From: DGNJ01 sp002388905 | GTDB lineage: Bacteria > Pseudomonadota > Gammaproteobacteria > Pseudomonadales > Porticoccaceae | DNA: 50,087 bases | Assembly: GCA_036843405.1 (NCBI GenBank) | Contig: DAITSJ010000027.1 | Span: forward strand, 1-50,087 | Reading direction: 5' to 3' | In this document: positions 35,096 to 44,043 of the stretch, one piece after another | How positions within the stretch are numbered: position 1 is the stretch's first letter | Layout of the letters: each line of letters starts with the position of its first letter | Program-made: the position numbers and the translations under genes | Notes under the pieces: model-generated | Databases searched by the model: none | What the model was told of the DNA's origin: nothing | Seen by the model: only the letters and a program-made list of their open reading frames with translations

Positions 35096-36163
35096 TTGAA
35101 AAAAGCGGCCATACCCGTACTGCTCGCAGTCCTGGCGGGCGTCTATTACTACTTTAGTGCCATCAACGGCGGCCCGGCCGGTAGCGGTCCGGCCGGCTAC
35201 GAGGGCCCCCCGCCCGTGGTGCTGACCGGCGAGGCCCGCCTGGAGACGGTCACCGACAGCATCGAGGCGCTGGGTACCGTGCGAGCCCGGGAAGCGGTTG
35301 CGATTACCGCCAATGTCACCGCCAAGGTGGAAAAGGTCGGCTTCGACGACAACGACCGGGTCGAGCGGGGCGCCGTGCTTGTCGAGCTGGACGATGCCAT
35401 TCCCCTGGCAAACCTGCGCGAGGCGGAAGTGGTGATGCGCGAGGATCAGCGCCTGCTGGCGCACTACCAGGCTCTGGACAAGCGCAATGCCGTTTCCAGA
35501 ACCGTCCTCGACGAGCAGCGGGCCAAGGCCGCCGCCAGCGAGGCCCGTGTCGCCGCGGCCCGGGCGGAGCTGGCGGAATACACAATCCGCGCCCCGTTCG
35601 ACGGGGTACTCGGTACCCGCCAGGTAAGCCCCGGTTCTCTGGTGTCACCGGGCACGGTCATCACCACCCTGGACGCCATCGATACTCTCAGGGTGGATTT
35701 CACGGTACCGGAGCGCTGGCTCAGCGACCTGGAACCGGGGCAGACCATCCGCGCCACCTCGGTGGCCTATCCGGACCGGGTATTCGAGGGCAAGGTGGCC
35801 AGCGTCGGCTCCCGGGTCGATCCGGTGACCCGGGCCGTCGCCATCCATGCGCGCATGGAAAATCCCGAACTGCTGCTCAAGCCGGGCATGCTGCTCAGTA
35901 TCGAACTGGTGGGCCGGGCCAGGCCGGCGTTGCTGGTCTCGGAAAAGGCCCTGGTACTGGAGGGCGCGGAGCGCTACGTCTACCGGGTCAATGGCGACAA
36001 TACCGTCGCCCGTCAGAAAGTGAGCACGGGCCGACGGCTACCGGGCCAGGTGGAGATCCGCGCCGGCCTCGAACCGGGTGACCGGGTTGTGGTCGAAGGC
36101 ACCCAGAAAGTCCGGGACGGTACTGTCGTCCAGTTGGCCCCGGCCCCGGAAACCGGAGCCTGA
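35096..36163 (+). CDS. RND efflux periplasmic adaptor (membrane fusion protein)
   Basis: The 355-aa protein has an N-terminal membrane anchor or signal (KKAAIPVLLAVLAGVYYYF) and the adaptor order: lipoyl half-motif (AREAVAITANVTAKVEKV), a coiled-coil hairpin (residues about 95-150), the second lipoyl half (YTIRAPFDGVLGTRQVSPG), and beta-barrel and membrane-proximal domains. It connects the inner-membrane pump encoded next to it to an outer-membrane channel, which is not encoded in this window. TTG 35096 with AGGGAG 9 nt upstream is preferred to TTG 35066. It ends 2 bp before the pump gene. Confidence 0.92.
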   Translation: MKKAAIPVLLAVLAGVYYYFSAINGGPAGSGPAGYEGPPPVVLTGEARLETVTDSIEALGTVRAREAVAITANVTAKVEKVGFDDNDRVERGAVLVELDDAIPLANLREAEVVMREDQRLLAHYQALDKRNAVSRTVLDEQRAKAAASEARVAAARAELAEYTIRAPFDGVLGTRQVSPGSLVSPGTVITTLDAIDTLRVDFTVPERWLSDLEPGQTIRATSVAYPDRVFEGKVASVGSRVDPVTRAVAIHARMENPELLLKPGMLLSIELVGRARPALLVSEKALVLEGAERYVYRVNGDNTVARQKVSTGRRLPGQVEIRAGLEPGDRVVVEGTQKVRDGTVVQLAPAPETGA

Positions 36164-36165
36164 CG

Positions 36166-39100
36166 GTGCTGCTTTCCGACTTTTCCGTCAAGCGACCCAC
36201 CGTGGCCATGGTGGCCAGCGCCCTGCTGGTGGTCTTCGGTCTGGTGGCTTTTTCCCAGTTGCCCTTGCGCCAGTATCCGGATGTGGATCCCCCGGTGGTC
36301 AGCGTGTCCACGGATTACCCCGGCGCCTCGGCGGAGATTGTCGATACCCAGGTGACCCGCGTCCTGGAGGACCAGCTCAACGGCATCGAGGCCATCAAGT
36401 ATATCGATTCCGTGAGCCGGGACGGCTCGTCGCGGATCACCATCGAATTCGAGGTGGACCGGGATGTGGAGGCCGCCGTCAACGATGTCCAGCAGGCGGT
36501 GGGACGGATCCTTTCCCGCCTGCCAGAGGAGGTGGACGCCCCCCGGGTGGCCAAGGCGGATTCCAATGCCCAGCCCATCGTGTGGTTCAGCCTCACCAGC
36601 GATACCCTCAGCCACCTGGAGCTCTCCGATTATGCCCGGCGGGTGATCGAGGACCGGCTCTCCGTGGTGGACGGCGTGGCCCGCATTATCGTTGGCGGTG
36701 ACCGGGATTACGCCATGCGTATCTTCCTGGATCGGCGCAAGCTGGCCGCCCGCAACCTCACCGTCAATGATGTGGAGGACGTGCTCCGGGCCGAGAATGT
36801 CGAGCTGCCCGCCGGCAAGGTGGAATCGCGGTGGCGGGATCTCAGTGCGCGCATCGACCGTGTCTACCGGACACCCGAGGACTTTGCCCGGCTGGTACTG
36901 CGCCGCGGCGAGGACGGCCACCTGGTGCGCCTGGGCGAGGTGGCGGAGGTTTCCCTGGCCGCCGCGGACGAGGAGAGCTTCTTCCGGCGCAATGGTGTGA
37001 ACATGATTGGCCTGGGCATCGTCAAGCAGTCCCAGGCCAATACCGTGGCGGTGGCCGAGCGCGCCCAGGAAGAGGTGGATCGCATCAACGCCATCCTTCC
37101 CGAGGGTGTGGCCCTGGTCAACAGTTTCGATTATTCCGTGTTCGTGGCCAGCGCGATCACCGAAGTTTACAAGACCCTGGGCATCGCCATGGTGCTGGTG
37201 GTGCTGGTTATTTTCCTGTTCCTGGGCAAGCTGCGAGCCACCCTTGTGCCGGCGGTTACTGTTCCCATCTCGCTTATTGCCGCGTTTATTTTCGTCTACG
37301 CCGCGGGCTTCAGCATCAATATCCTTACCCTCTTGGCCCTGGTCCTGGCAATCGGCCTGGTGGTGGACGACAGCATCGTCATGCTGGAGAACGTCTATCG
37401 GCGCATCGAGAACGGCGAGCCGCCCATGCTGGCCGCTTACCGGGGCGCCCGGGAGGTGGGCTTTGCCATCGTCGCCACTACCCTGGTGCTCATCGCGGTG
37501 TTCGTTCCCCTGGTTTTTCTCAAGGGCAATATCGGCCGGCTTTTCACCGAGTTCGCGCTGACCATGGCCGCCGCCGTATTCTTCTCCAGCTTCGTTGCCC
37601 TGACCCTGACCCCGGTGCTCTGTTCCCTGATCCTGAAAAAATCCCGGGGCCGGCAATCGCTCATGAGCCGGCCCATGGCCTGGGCCGAAGGGGCATACCA
37701 CAGGGTTCTGCGCGCCGAGGGGCGCTCGGCGGTGACCGTGCTGTCGATACTCGGGGTTGCGGTGCTCGTTATCGCCATATTGTTCGATCGGTTGCCCGGC
37801 GAGTTCGCCCCCGAAGAGGACACTGCTCGAATGCTGATGATCTATCGCGGGCCGGAGGGAGCCAGCTTCGAGCAGACCCGCAAGACGTTGCTGGAAATCG
37901 AGGAAACACTGCTCGAAAAAAAGGAAGAATTCGGCCTGACCCGTATTCACCTGCGCGCGCCCTCGTTCGCGGGTGGGGAAAAGGCCAACACCGCCATCGG
38001 GTTTCTCGCATTCGAGTACTGGGATGAGCGCGACGAAAGCACCATGGCCATCCGCGACCGCATGTACCGGGAACTGAGCAAGATTCCCGATGGCCGCATC
38101 TTCCTGATCATCGGTTCAGGCCTCAGTTCGAGCCGGGGCCTGGGGCAGCCGCTGGAAGTGGTGATCGGTGCCGATACCTATGAAGAGCTGGCCAGCTGGC
38201 GGGACCAGATTGCCGATTACTTCCAGGACCACCCCATTGTCCGCAATATCAATATCGATTTTTCCGTCAATGCCCAGCAGGTGGCGGTGGATGTGGATCA
38301 GGCGCGGGCGGCGGACCTGGGTGTATCCGTTGCCAATGTCGGCCGCACCCTGGAAACCATGCTGGGCTCCCGGGCCGTGACCACCTTTCTCGACCGGGGC
38401 GAGGAGTACGACGTGATCCTGGAGGGCCTGGAGGCGGACTTTCGTTCCCCGGAGGACCTCCGGCAGATCTACGTGCGCTCCGACCGCACCGGCGAACTGG
38501 TGCCCCTGGCGAGCCTGGTGACCGTCTCCGAACAGGCGGTATCGCCGGAGTTGCCACGCTACAACCGGCGCCGGGCCCTGACGCTGAGTGGCGATATCGC
38601 CCCTGGCTACTCCCTGGATGCCGCCCTCGAGGTGGTGCAGGAGATGGTCAACGACAAACTGCCGGATTCCGCCTCCCTGGACTACAAGGGTGCCTCCCTG
38701 GAATACGTCCGTGCGGGCAGCTCGGTGCTTTTCGTTTTTGCCATCGCTATCCTGGTGGCCTACCTGGTGATGGCGGCCCAGTTCGAGAGCTTCCTGCACC
38801 CGCTGCTTATCCTGCTCACCGTGCCGTTGGCCACGGCGGGGGCACTTTTAGGCCTCTACCTCACCGGGCAGACCCTCAATATCTTCAGCCAGATCGGGCT
38901 GGTGATGCTGATCGGCCTGGCCGCCAAGAACGGGATTCTTATCATCGAGTTCGCCAACCAGATGCGCGACCGCGGGCTGGCCTTCGAGGAGGCCTTGTAC
39001 AACGCCGCCCGCCAGCGCCTGCGCCCGATACTGATGACTTCCATGACCACGGTATTCGGCGCGGTGCCCCTGTTGCTGGCCTTCGGTGCCGGCGCGGAGG

Positions 39101-39267
39101 CCCGCTTCGTGCTGGGCGTGGTGGTATTCTTCGGTGTGCTCGTGGCCACCCTGCTCACCCTTTTCGTGTTGCCCGCCGCCTACCTGCTGCTTGCGCGGCG
39201 CAGCAATACCCCGGGCCGGGTGGCACGCAAAATCCGTGAACTGGAGACGGAGCCGGCTGTCGAGTAA
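36166..39267 (+). CDS. RND multidrug/hydrophobe efflux pump (HAE-1-like)
   Basis: The 1033-aa proton-driven pump has twelve membrane helices with two large periplasmic loops. The start LLSDFSVKRPTVAMV matches the AcrB/MexB class, the relay aspartate pair lies in VVDDSIVMLENV in helix 4, and the conserved lysine in LAAKNGILIIEFAN is in helix 10. It probably exports hydrophobic compounds, detergents or steroid-like molecules, but the substrate is not readable. GTG 36166 follows the adaptor gene by 2 bp. The nearest downstream gene is convergent (dolP), 17 bp away. Confidence 0.94.
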   Translation: MLLSDFSVKRPTVAMVASALLVVFGLVAFSQLPLRQYPDVDPPVVSVSTDYPGASAEIVDTQVTRVLEDQLNGIEAIKYIDSVSRDGSSRITIEFEVDRDVEAAVNDVQQAVGRILSRLPEEVDAPRVAKADSNAQPIVWFSLTSDTLSHLELSDYARRVIEDRLSVVDGVARIIVGGDRDYAMRIFLDRRKLAARNLTVNDVEDVLRAENVELPAGKVESRWRDLSARIDRVYRTPEDFARLVLRRGEDGHLVRLGEVAEVSLAAADEESFFRRNGVNMIGLGIVKQSQANTVAVAERAQEEVDRINAILPEGVALVNSFDYSVFVASAITEVYKTLGIAMVLVVLVIFLFLGKLRATLVPAVTVPISLIAAFIFVYAAGFSINILTLLALVLAIGLVVDDSIVMLENVYRRIENGEPPMLAAYRGAREVGFAIVATTLVLIAVFVPLVFLKGNIGRLFTEFALTMAAAVFFSSFVALTLTPVLCSLILKKSRGRQSLMSRPMAWAEGAYHRVLRAEGRSAVTVLSILGVAVLVIAILFDRLPGEFAPEEDTARMLMIYRGPEGASFEQTRKTLLEIEETLLEKKEEFGLTRIHLRAPSFAGGEKANTAIGFLAFEYWDERDESTMAIRDRMYRELSKIPDGRIFLIIGSGLSSSRGLGQPLEVVIGADTYEELASWRDQIADYFQDHPIVRNINIDFSVNAQQVAVDVDQARAADLGVSVANVGRTLETMLGSRAVTTFLDRGEEYDVILEGLEADFRSPEDLRQIYVRSDRTGELVPLASLVTVSEQAVSPELPRYNRRRALTLSGDIAPGYSLDAALEVVQEMVNDKLPDSASLDYKGASLEYVRAGSSVLFVFAIAILVAYLVMAAQFESFLHPLLILLTVPLATAGALLGLYLTGQTLNIFSQIGLVMLIGLAAKNGILIIEFANQMRDRGLAFEEALYNAARQRLRPILMTSMTTVFGAVPLLLAFGAGAEARFVLGVVVFFGVLVATLLTLFVLPAAYLLLARRSNTPGRVARKIRELETEPAVE

Positions 39268-39284
39268 GGCGGAGCCGGCCTCGC

Positions 39285-39854
39285 CTACAGGTATTCGAAA
39301 ACCTTGACGACCTTTCTCACGCCGCTGGTGGTGCTGGCGATGCTCGCCGCCCTGGCCGCCTCCGACTGGGGCACGATGCCCATCAGATAGACCACGCTGT
39401 TTTCGGTGATAACCTTGATATCGCCGGCCTTTACCTCCTTGCTGGCGATCAGTTTGCTCTTGACCTTGGTGGTCAGCCAGCCGTCGTTGACCCGCGACAG
39501 GTAGGAAGTGGGGTTACGGATCTGGAGTTCATTGTGGACCTGGCGCACGCCCCGGTACTTGCGCGCGGTCTCCCCGGCTATGGTGCGCAGGTCCGCCGTG
39601 GGAACCTCGCCGGTGAGCAACACCACGCCGTTGTAGGCGTGGACGTTGACATGGGCCGCTTCCAGTTGCGGGTGTGCCTTTTTGATGTTGACCGCCACGG
39701 CGGTTTCGATCTGGAAATCGTCGATATCGGTGCCCAGGGACGTATCCTGGGGATCGGGCTGGAACGGTTCCTTCTTGACCTTATGCAACACCGTGGTGCA
39801 TGCCGCCGTCGACAGCAGGACGATAAGAAGAAAGGGGATAAAGGCTCTGTTCAC
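39285..39854 (-). CDS. dolP: Outer-membrane lipoprotein with two BON domains
   Basis: The 189-aa lipoprotein has a lipobox (LLSTAAC, lipidated Cys about 19) and two BON domains, about residues 45-115 (VAVNIKKAHPQL, VVLLTGEVPTADLR) and 120-189 (VKSKLIASKEVKAGDIKVIT, cut; VVYLMGIVPQSEA). This is the DolP/YraP arrangement: it binds anionic phospholipid at the outer membrane and helps envelope integrity. GTG 39854 has a strong GGAGG 9 nt upstream. It follows diaA by 5 bp in the order lpoA-yraN-diaA-dolP, the usual one. Confidence 0.92.
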   Translation of the reverse strand: MNRAFIPFLLIVLLSTAACTTVLHKVKKEPFQPDPQDTSLGTDIDDFQIETAVAVNIKKAHPQLEAAHVNVHAYNGVVLLTGEVPTADLRTIAGETARKYRGVRQVHNELQIRNPTSYLSRVNDGWLTTKVKSKLIASKEVKAGDIKVITENSVVYLMGIVPQSEAARAASIASTTSGVRKVVKVFEYL

Positions 39855-39859
39855 GGGGG

Positions 39860-40441
39860 TTAACCTCCAAATAGCTGCTGTTCGATCAGCTCGCAGAGAC
39901 AGAAAACACTGAGAAGCTGGGTTTCCTGGATACGGTAGGGATCCTCATTCTCCACCCGCAACTCCACGTCCTCGCCGGTGAGGAGTGCGGAGATATCCGC
40001 ATCCCGGGCGCCGGTAAAGGCAATGACCGTGAGATCGCGGTCATGCGCGGTGCGCACCGCCTGGACCAGGTTGCCCGAATTGCTTCCGTTGCTGAACAGG
40101 GCGAGTATATCCCCTGATCGGGCCAGGGCCCGCAACTGGCGGCTGTAGAGCTCGGAAAAGTTCGCCTGCTGGGTGATGCCGGTGCCGGTAACACCGTCCA
40201 CGGACAGGCACATGGCCGGAAAGCCGGGCCGTTCGATGCGGTAGGGGTTGAGCAGGCAGTAGCTGAAAGTTGATGCCAGGGTCGATGACAGCCCGTTGCC
40301 GCAGGTAAACAGCCGGCCTTCGCCAAGCAGGGCCTCGACAATGACCGATGCGCTTTCCACCAGCGGAAGCACCAGCCCCTCGCCCGCCGACATGGTGGCT
40401 TCAATGCTGCCATTGAAGAATTCGATAACGCGCTGTTCCAT
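39860..40441 (-). CDS. diaA: SIS domain protein DiaA (replication-initiation regulator)
   Basis: The 193-aa sugar-isomerase fold protein has the SIS motifs LFTCGNGLSSTLAS, LALFSNGSNSGNLVQAV and VIAFTGARDAD. It belongs to the phosphoheptose isomerase-like group, and the operon position between yraN and dolP identifies DiaA, a tetramer that promotes DnaA assembly at oriC. GNGxSS and SNGxNSGN differ from GmhA in the catalytic region. It lies 30 bp after yraN on the same strand. Confidence 0.9.
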   Translation of the reverse strand: MEQRVIEFFNGSIEATMSAGEGLVLPLVESASVIVEALLGEGRLFTCGNGLSSTLASTFSYCLLNPYRIERPGFPAMCLSVDGVTGTGITQQANFSELYSRQLRALARSGDILALFSNGSNSGNLVQAVRTAHDRDLTVIAFTGARDADISALLTGEDVELRVENEDPYRIQETQLLSVFCLCELIEQQLFGG

Positions 40442-40471
40442 TACTGTCCATCGGTTGGTTGGTGGGTGCCG

Positions 40472-40852
40472 CTAGTCGAGACGGAAGGCATCCTGAAGCC
40501 ATTCTACGCGATATTTTCGACCCTTTTCGAGACTGGGGGAAAGAGCCAGGACATCGAAACGGCAGGGCGGTGGCGATGCCCCATTCCTGGCCAGGAGGTA
40601 GTGCTCGGCGGCCCGGATCAGGCGCTGCTGTTTGCGTTGGTCGATGGTTTCGGCGCCGGCGCCGAAACGCCGATCGCTGCGCAGTCGAACCTCCACGAAA
40701 ACCAGGGTGCCGCCGTGGTCGGCGACAATGTCGATCTCGCCCTGGCGGGTGCGGTAGTTGGTGTCGAGGACGGTCAGTCCCTGGTTCCGCAGATAGCGGC
40801 GGGCAAACCGCTCGCCATCGGCGCCTTTCCCTGGCGTTAGTGGCAGTTTCAC
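40472..40852 (-). CDS. yraN: UPF0102 family YraN-type nuclease-like protein
   Basis: The 126-aa protein has the restriction-endonuclease-like core of UPF0102: ERFARRYLRNQGLTVLDTNYR, cut, then GEIDIVADHGGTLVFVEVR (partly quoted), with the Glu-Ile-Asp and VEV-Arg residues that resemble a PD-(D/E)XK site, and QRLIRAAEHYL. Function is unproven in vivo. GTG 40852 overlaps the lpoA stop by 4 bp (GTGA), so the pair is coupled. Confidence 0.92.
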   Translation of the reverse strand: MKLPLTPGKGADGERFARRYLRNQGLTVLDTNYRTRQGEIDIVADHGGTLVFVEVRLRSDRRFGAGAETIDQRKQQRLIRAAEHYLLARNGASPPPCRFDVLALSPSLEKGRKYRVEWLQDAFRLD

Positions 40853-42708
40853 GGCTCGTCGACGGTGACCGCTGGCGCCGGTTTGACGCGACCGTTATGA
40901 AAGACCGCCCAGGGCAGGATGCGGCGCAGACGGTTGGCCGGGCCCATGGTCAGGTTGCCGGTGTGGCCCTGGAGCTCGACATCGGGCAGTGCCTGCATCA
41001 GGGCCAGCCACTGGTGCATTTTGTAGGCATCCGCACCCATGGCAAAGAGGTTGCGATAGGCGGGTGCCAGCCCATCGCCGGCGTCCAGCGCCCGGTCCTC
41101 GAGTGCCGGTACGGTCCAGGGCATGGCGGTGAACAGAATGCCCTCCAGGTCCCGGTCCTGTCCCGGATCTGCCTGCCCCCGGTAGATATGGGAGGTGGCG
41201 TAGACGGGCAGGTCGCCGGCGTAAAGAAAATCGAGGGTGGGTTTGACCTGGCGACCGTGTTGAGGCCGGGCAAGCAGGAAGATCATGTCGATATCCTGCC
41301 GTCGCCGAGGCACAAATTCCAGGTTTTTGCCAAGCGTGCGCTCCAGGCGCCGGGCCCTTTCCTCGCTCTGGTCGAGCAGCAGCACGGGTCGCAACAGGGG
41401 TGAAAAGTCCGCCTGGTTTTCGCCATAGGGTGGCGCGCTGACCAGAGTGCCGTCCCGGTCCCGCCAGGCGTCGGCAAAATTGTCCCGGGCGCTCTGTCCC
41501 CACGGTTGATCGGGGTAGATGACCAGGGCCGAGCGGTGGCCTTCGAGCCAGGCACGATGCACCACCTGGCGGACCTCGTCGGCGGTGGAGAGGCCAAACT
41601 GGTAAAGATTGGCATGGGGGTTGGAGGCGCCCTCCAGGTAGTTCAGGCCCAAGACCGGCACCGGCAGAGCGGGTTCGGCCATCAGCGCTTCCAGGTTTTC
41701 CTTGCGCAGCGGGCCCACCACCATGTCGGCACCCTCGGCCACGGCCCGGTTGTAGAGCGCCACGGGCGTGTCCGTCGCGGTGGTGTCGTAGATATGAATT
41801 GCCGGCAGCTTGCCGCCGTTGTCCATGATCCGGTAGTAGGCGGACAGGAAACCGTCCCGCAGGGTATTGCCCGCCGCCGAGTAGTCGCCGTGGTGGGGCA
41901 GTAGCAGGGCCAGGGAATCCGGGGCGGCGGTGCTGGCGGCGGCCGCCCGCTGGAGGCTGGTGGGCGGGATTCGGGCTGCCGGATGGCGCGGGTTGTCGCT
42001 GCGCCAGCCGGCGATTCGCTGGACCTGGCGATCGATATTGCCCTGGCTCTGCCGGCTCAACAGGGCCAGGCGGTACCAGCCTTCCAGGGTGGCATCCGTG
42101 GTGGTATCCGCCGCCTTACCGAGACTGGCGCGTGGCATGTGGCTCAGGGTCCGCCATATCTGGTCGTGCACGGCGAGCAGGGCCTGGCGGTCGTCGAGCA
42201 GCTCGGTGAGGGCGACATATTCCTTGACGCTGCGGGCCTCCTCGCCGAGCAGCGAGAAAAGATCGCCGCGCAGCCGGTGCCAGCGCCGGCGCTGGTCCTC
42301 GGTCATCTGTCCGCGCCGGGCCGCCAGGGTCTCGTCCGTCAGTAGTTCCCGCGCCAGGAAAAAACGATCCTGATCCAGCGCCAGCTCGCTGTAGGTGAGG
42401 GTATAGCGGGCGCGGAGGGGAATAGCCAGCAGCCGGATGTTGACCCGCTCCAGCGCCTGTCTCGCGTCGTCCAGGCGGCCCGCTTCCCGGAACTTTTCGG
42501 CCGCTTCGATCAGGTGTTGATCCCGTTCGGGGGAGCGGGCATTTTCCGCCCGGGCCAGGGCCTCCCGGGCCGACTGGATTCCCGTTTCCTCCCTCGTGTA
42601 TGCTCCCTCGTCCACCGGCGTTGGGGCGCAACTGGCCAGGGCCAGGGTGAAACCCGCCATCAGCAGCGTGCGGGACAGGAAAGTCAGGCGGGAGGCGATC
42701 ATCGACAA
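40849..42708 (-). CDS. lpoA: Penicillin-binding protein activator LpoA
   Basis: The 619-aa outer-membrane lipoprotein activates PBP1a. It has a lipobox (LALASCAPT, lipidated Cys about 27), a TPR-like N-terminal domain of about 250 residues (ERDQHLIEAAEKFREAGRL, cut), and a C-terminal periplasmic-binding-protein-like domain (SLALLLPHHGDYSAAGNTLRDGF, cut; VVGPLRKENLEAL). TTG 42708 has GAGG 9 nt upstream; ATG 42702, two codons later, is an alternative. The start region overlaps the opposite-strand rsmI start. Order lpoA-yraN-diaA-dolP is the usual one. Confidence 0.92.
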   Translation of the reverse strand: MSMIASRLTFLSRTLLMAGFTLALASCAPTPVDEGAYTREETGIQSAREALARAENARSPERDQHLIEAAEKFREAGRLDDARQALERVNIRLLAIPLRARYTLTYSELALDQDRFFLARELLTDETLAARRGQMTEDQRRRWHRLRGDLFSLLGEEARSVKEYVALTELLDDRQALLAVHDQIWRTLSHMPRASLGKAADTTTDATLEGWYRLALLSRQSQGNIDRQVQRIAGWRSDNPRHPAARIPPTSLQRAAAASTAAPDSLALLLPHHGDYSAAGNTLRDGFLSAYYRIMDNGGKLPAIHIYDTTATDTPVALYNRAVAEGADMVVGPLRKENLEALMAEPALPVPVLGLNYLEGASNPHANLYQFGLSTADEVRQVVHRAWLEGHRSALVIYPDQPWGQSARDNFADAWRDRDGTLVSAPPYGENQADFSPLLRPVLLLDQSEERARRLERTLGKNLEFVPRRRQDIDMIFLLARPQHGRQVKPTLDFLYAGDLPVYATSHIYRGQADPGQDRDLEGILFTAMPWTVPALEDRALDAGDGLAPAYRNLFAMGADAYKMHQWLALMQALPDVELQGHTGNLTMGPANRLRRILPWAVFHNGRVKPAPAVTVDEP

Positions 42709-43540
42709 GTCCGGAAACCTCTATATTGTGGCGACACCCATTGGCAATCTGGGCGACATGGTACCCCGTGCCCTGGAGGTTCTCCAACAGGCGGATTGGG
42801 TGGCGGCCGAGGATACCCGCCACAGTGGCCGTCTGCTGGCCCACTTTAATATCGACACGCCACTGTTGCCCTATCACGACCACAGCGACGCAAAGCAGGC
42901 GAGCAGGATACTCGACCTGCTGGCCGGGGGTGCGGATATCGCCCTCATTTCGGACGCCGGCACCCCCCTGATTTCCGATCCCGGTTACCGGCTGGTGCGC
43001 GCCGCCCGGCAGGCGGGCGTGGAAATTGTGCCGGTGCCCGGCCCCTGCGCGGCCATTGTCGCCCTGTCGGCGGCGGGTCTGCCCAGTGACAGGTTCACCT
43101 TCGAGGGCTTCCCGCCCGCCAAGCCGGGTCAGCGGCGCAAGTTGCTGGAAGCCCTGACGAGCGAACCACGGACCCTGATTTTTTACGAAGCCCCCCATCG
43201 GGTACTGGCAACGCTGGAGGATATGGCCGTTATCTTCGGCCGGGAGCGCGAAGCCGTACTGGCCCGGGAACTCACCAAGACCCATGAAACGGTAATCCAG
43301 GCCACACTTGCCGAACTGGTGGAAATGGTCAGGGCGGACGCCAACCAGCAACGGGGCGAGATAGTCCTGGTGGTGCGCGGCGCCGACGCGGATGGTGCCG
43401 ACGATACCGAACAGCGTCGGGTGCTGGAGCTGCTGATGGCCGAACTGCCTGTCAAGCAGGCGGCGGCCCTGGCGGCAAAAATAACCGGCGGCAGCAAAAA
43501 CCAACTCTACCAGTTGGCCTTGACCCTCAAGTCGCGCTGA
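42668..43540 (+). CDS. rsmI: 16S rRNA C1402 2'-O-methyltransferase
   Basis: The 290-aa SAM-dependent enzyme methylates the ribose of C1402 of 16S rRNA. It starts its conserved domain at NLYIVATPIGNLGD, followed by AAEDTRHSGRLL, LISDAGTPLISDPG, VPGPCAAIVALSAAGLPSDRF (shown in part) and LARELTKTHET. GTG 42668 gives an N-terminus of normal length, though the strong site GGGAGG at 42690-42695 lies closer to ATC codons at 42698 and 42701. The frame overlaps the divergent lpoA start by about 40 bp. RNase P RNA follows 41 bp later. Confidence 0.94.
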   Translation: MRDRKVRREAIIDKSGNLYIVATPIGNLGDMVPRALEVLQQADWVAAEDTRHSGRLLAHFNIDTPLLPYHDHSDAKQASRILDLLAGGADIALISDAGTPLISDPGYRLVRAARQAGVEIVPVPGPCAAIVALSAAGLPSDRFTFEGFPPAKPGQRRKLLEALTSEPRTLIFYEAPHRVLATLEDMAVIFGREREAVLARELTKTHETVIQATLAELVEMVRADANQQRGEIVLVVRGADADGADDTEQRRVLELLMAELPVKQAAALAAKITGGSKNQLYQLALTLKSR

Positions 43541-43581
43541 ACGCCCCTGGCCGGGTCGCTTTTATGGTAATCTACGGTCCA

Positions 43582-43955
<374 letters not shown>

Positions 43956-44021
43956 TATTTTTTCTCTAACCGGTTGTATTGGTTGAAAAATTAGCTTGCC
44001 ACTGCGCTCCTAGCCATAGGA

Positions 44022-44043
44022 GTGGTACACAAAGTGGTACACA
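44022..44043 (+). repeat. Direct repeat of GTGGTACACA at the integrase start
   Basis: GTGGTACACA occurs at 44022-44031 and 44034-44043, separated by AA. The copies overlap the first codons of the integrase (both GTG codons are possible starts) and could be an arm-type recombinase site or simply encode MVHKVVH. Confidence 0.5.
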
